Positions 20,315-21,761 of a DNA stretch of 21,761 nucleotides are shown here, one piece after another (position 1 is the stretch's first letter; each line of letters begins with the position of its first letter). The notes beneath the pieces were generated by a model. It saw only the letters and a list, made by a program, of their open reading frames with translations. It did not search any database and was not told the DNA's origin. The translations under genes were made by a program, and so were the position numbers. The DNA is from a virus. The stretch covers positions 1 to 21,761 of IMG/VR virus record IMGVR_UViG_3300028557_000216. One strand, written 5' to 3'.

Positions 20315-20809
20315 ATGCCAATTATTACTATTTCAGGTACACCTATCGCATTCCCGGATTCTGGGGAAAGTCCAAATTGGTCTGAGGCTATTATTGCTTT
20401 CGCCGAAGCAGTCGAACAGGCCCTTTCTGGTATTGTTGGTCCCTATGACGTTCCTCCTCAGGTACTTAATATTGACGCTTATAACGTTGTAACTGACCAG
20501 CCTATTACGGCTCTACAATTCCCGGTACTATTAGTTCGGGCCTTCACTGTTACTTATGCTGTTTATCGTGAAGGGGACTCACCAACTACCCACCTATCTG
20601 AGGCCGGTGAGTTTACTGCCGTTTACGACCCAGACAATTCATCAGGCTCTAAATGGTCGGTTACACGCATGGCCACGGCCCCTGGAGCCAATATTGAATT
20701 TTCAGTTTCCGATGCTGGAGCCGTTTCTTTCACTACAACTGCCGTTGGTACTATCAACCATACAGGCACTATTTCTTTTAGCGCAAAAGCTATCCTTCAA
20801 CAAGATTAA
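20315..20809 (+). CDS. Probable virion protein, 164 aa
   Basis: The N-terminus MPIITISGTPIAFPDSGESP precedes a helix (WSEAIIAFAEAVEQALSGIV) and then a beta-rich C-terminal domain with Thr/Val/Ala-rich strands (AGEFTAVYDPDNSSGSKWSV; GAVSFTTTAVGTINHTGTIS). This 'short N-terminal anchor plus helix plus beta domain' layout occurs in phage fibre and collar-like proteins. It is followed 10 nt later by a fibre-like gene with AGGGG before its start. The precise role is unknown. Confidence 0.6.
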   Translation: MPIITISGTPIAFPDSGESPNWSEAIIAFAEAVEQALSGIVGPYDVPPQVLNIDAYNVVTDQPITALQFPVLLVRAFTVTYAVYREGDSPTTHLSEAGEFTAVYDPDNSSGSKWSVTRMATAPGANIEFSVSDAGAVSFTTTAVGTINHTGTISFSAKAILQQD

Positions 20810-20819
20810 AGGGGTATAA

Positions 20820-21761
20820 ATGTCTGCCAATGTTTTCACTAAAATTTGGAAGGGTTTAAACCTTCGTCCAGAATCCGCCTCCACAGCCGACGACCAGGGT
20901 GATTTGGATGTCACTAGCGGAGATGGAAAGCTTAATTATCATAATGGAACATCTTCTAGTCCGGTTGTAACGGAAGCCCACGCAGCCACGCTTACAAATA
21001 AAACGATTGACGGAGACAGCAACACCGTACAAGATCTTGCACTATCTTCACTTAAAACTGAAGTTGGTGACGCTAATAAAATCCTTGCTCGTAATGGTTC
21101 TGGAACGGTAATCTCGTCCGGTCTTCTATTAGACGGTAATGGTATTGTAGTCACTGACCAAAACGACGCCTCTACTGGCAACGTTGACGCTCTTGTAAAC
21201 GCTACTTATGGTTCGATTCGCCTTACCGGCGCTGTCACGTCGTTGCGCGGTATTGTTGCAGCTTCCGGAGATAAAGTTCTTTATGTCATCAATGCTAGCG
21301 GCAGTGATATTAGTATTCCAAACGAAGATTCAAATCCTTCTGCCGCCAACCGTATTATTACTGGAAACGGTTCGACTATTTCCCTTAAAAACGGCGGTGT
21401 TGTCATTCTTAAATATGACGATTCAACCGCACGATGGCGCGTAGTCGGTGGTTCTGGGGGCATTGCGGCTTCTGGTGTTGTTGTTGATGACCGCGTTGCT
21501 CGTTGGGATGGAACGACTGGTAACTTTATTCAAAGTAGTACCGTTGCTCTTAATGATGCCGGAGCCATGTCAGGAATTACGCAGCTAGATGTCGATAACA
21601 TTCGCGTTGATGGTAATGAAATTTCTAGCACGGATACTAATGGGAATATTAGCATTAACGCTAACGGAACGGGTCTTATTAGTTTAGAAGACGCCGCTCG
21701 TATGGTAGAACTTTCAACTCCTACCACTGGTCCTACTGTTGCTTCTGGTTATGGAAGCTTC
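20820..21761 (+). CDS. Fibre/appendage-like virion protein, cut by window edge
   Basis: It begins at the ATG at 20820 with AGGGG upstream; 314 codons are open to the right edge. The product begins MSANVFTKIWKGLNLRPESA and then consists of Gly/Asn/Asp/Thr-rich beta repeats (VVTEAHAATLTNKTIDGDSN; WDGTTGNFIQSSTVALNDAG; ISSTDTNGNISINANGTGLI). This is typical of trimeric tail or head fibres, and phrases such as 'WDGTTGxxIQSSTV' are common there. The N-terminal ~25 residues are probably the attachment domain. The C-terminal receptor-binding or chaperone region lies beyond the window. Confidence 0.75.
   Translation, partial: MSANVFTKIWKGLNLRPESASTADDQGDLDVTSGDGKLNYHNGTSSSPVVTEAHAATLTNKTIDGDSNTVQDLALSSLKTEVGDANKILARNGSGTVISSGLLLDGNGIVVTDQNDASTGNVDALVNATYGSIRLTGAVTSLRGIVAASGDKVLYVINASGSDISIPNEDSNPSAANRIITGNGSTISLKNGGVVILKYDDSTARWRVVGGSGGIAASGVVVDDRVARWDGTTGNFIQSSTVALNDAGAMSGITQLDVDNIRVDGNEISSTDTNGNISINANGTGLISLEDAARMVELSTPTTGPTVASGYGSF

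Noticed and set aside
1-21761. tRNA genes, CRISPR arrays, transposases and integrase/attachment sites
   Set aside because: No cloverleaf, regularly spaced repeats with unique spacers, or DDE/recombinase motifs were seen on either strand by eye.

Overview
This window is part of the genome of a tailed double-stranded DNA bacteriophage. Reading the ORFs gives a left arm of small leftward genes and a right arm with the packaging and head genes in order: terminase small subunit (probable), terminase large subunit, portal, small virion proteins, a lytic transglycosylase, scaffold, a decoration-like protein and the major capsid protein. The host cannot be named. Shine-Dalgarno sites, sigma70-like promoters, a Fur-box-like site and peptidoglycan enzymes fit a bacterium, probably a proteobacterium (inference). 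I saw no tRNA, rRNA or CRISPR.

Layout. (1) 1-4055, minus strand: about 17 compact genes, mostly 25-125 codons, many joined by ATGA or TAATG stop/start overlaps. They include small zinc-ribbon proteins, a DUF7007-like protein, two tandem 25-residue membrane peptides and, cut by the left edge, a protein ending in a 12-bp/4-residue tandem repeat. (2) 4056-5265: about 1.2 kb without convincing genes, rich in inverted repeats, palindromes, promoter-like sequences, a Fur-box-like site and a cluster of TAGAAAC repeats. It probably controls the two divergent arms and may encode a structured RNA or an origin. (3) 5266-6276, plus strand: small genes including a zinc metallopeptidase-like protein; they run tail-to-tail into a minus-strand zinc-ribbon/M15 peptidase (lysin candidate, 6273-6815). 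(4) 6942-21761, plus strand: the packaging and head module, ending inside a fibre-like gene.

The right arm carries four mobile elements within about 12.5 kb. A 360-residue LAGLIDADG intein splits the Walker A motif of the terminase. Two group I introns split the major capsid gene into exons of 66, 138 and 1050 nt; one carries a LAGLIDADG endonuclease and the other a short GIY-YIG endonuclease. A free-standing VSR/EDxHD-like endonuclease with its own sigma70-like promoter follows the capsid terminator. The true capsid protein is the spliced 417-residue product, not the 350-codon ORF visible at 17729.

Two short sequence families recur in non-coding positions: TTAACAACTAA-like sites at gene starts in the right arm, and ATGTCWAA half-sites plus 10-bp palindromes in the left control region. 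They are the best candidates for undescribed phage regulatory sites.
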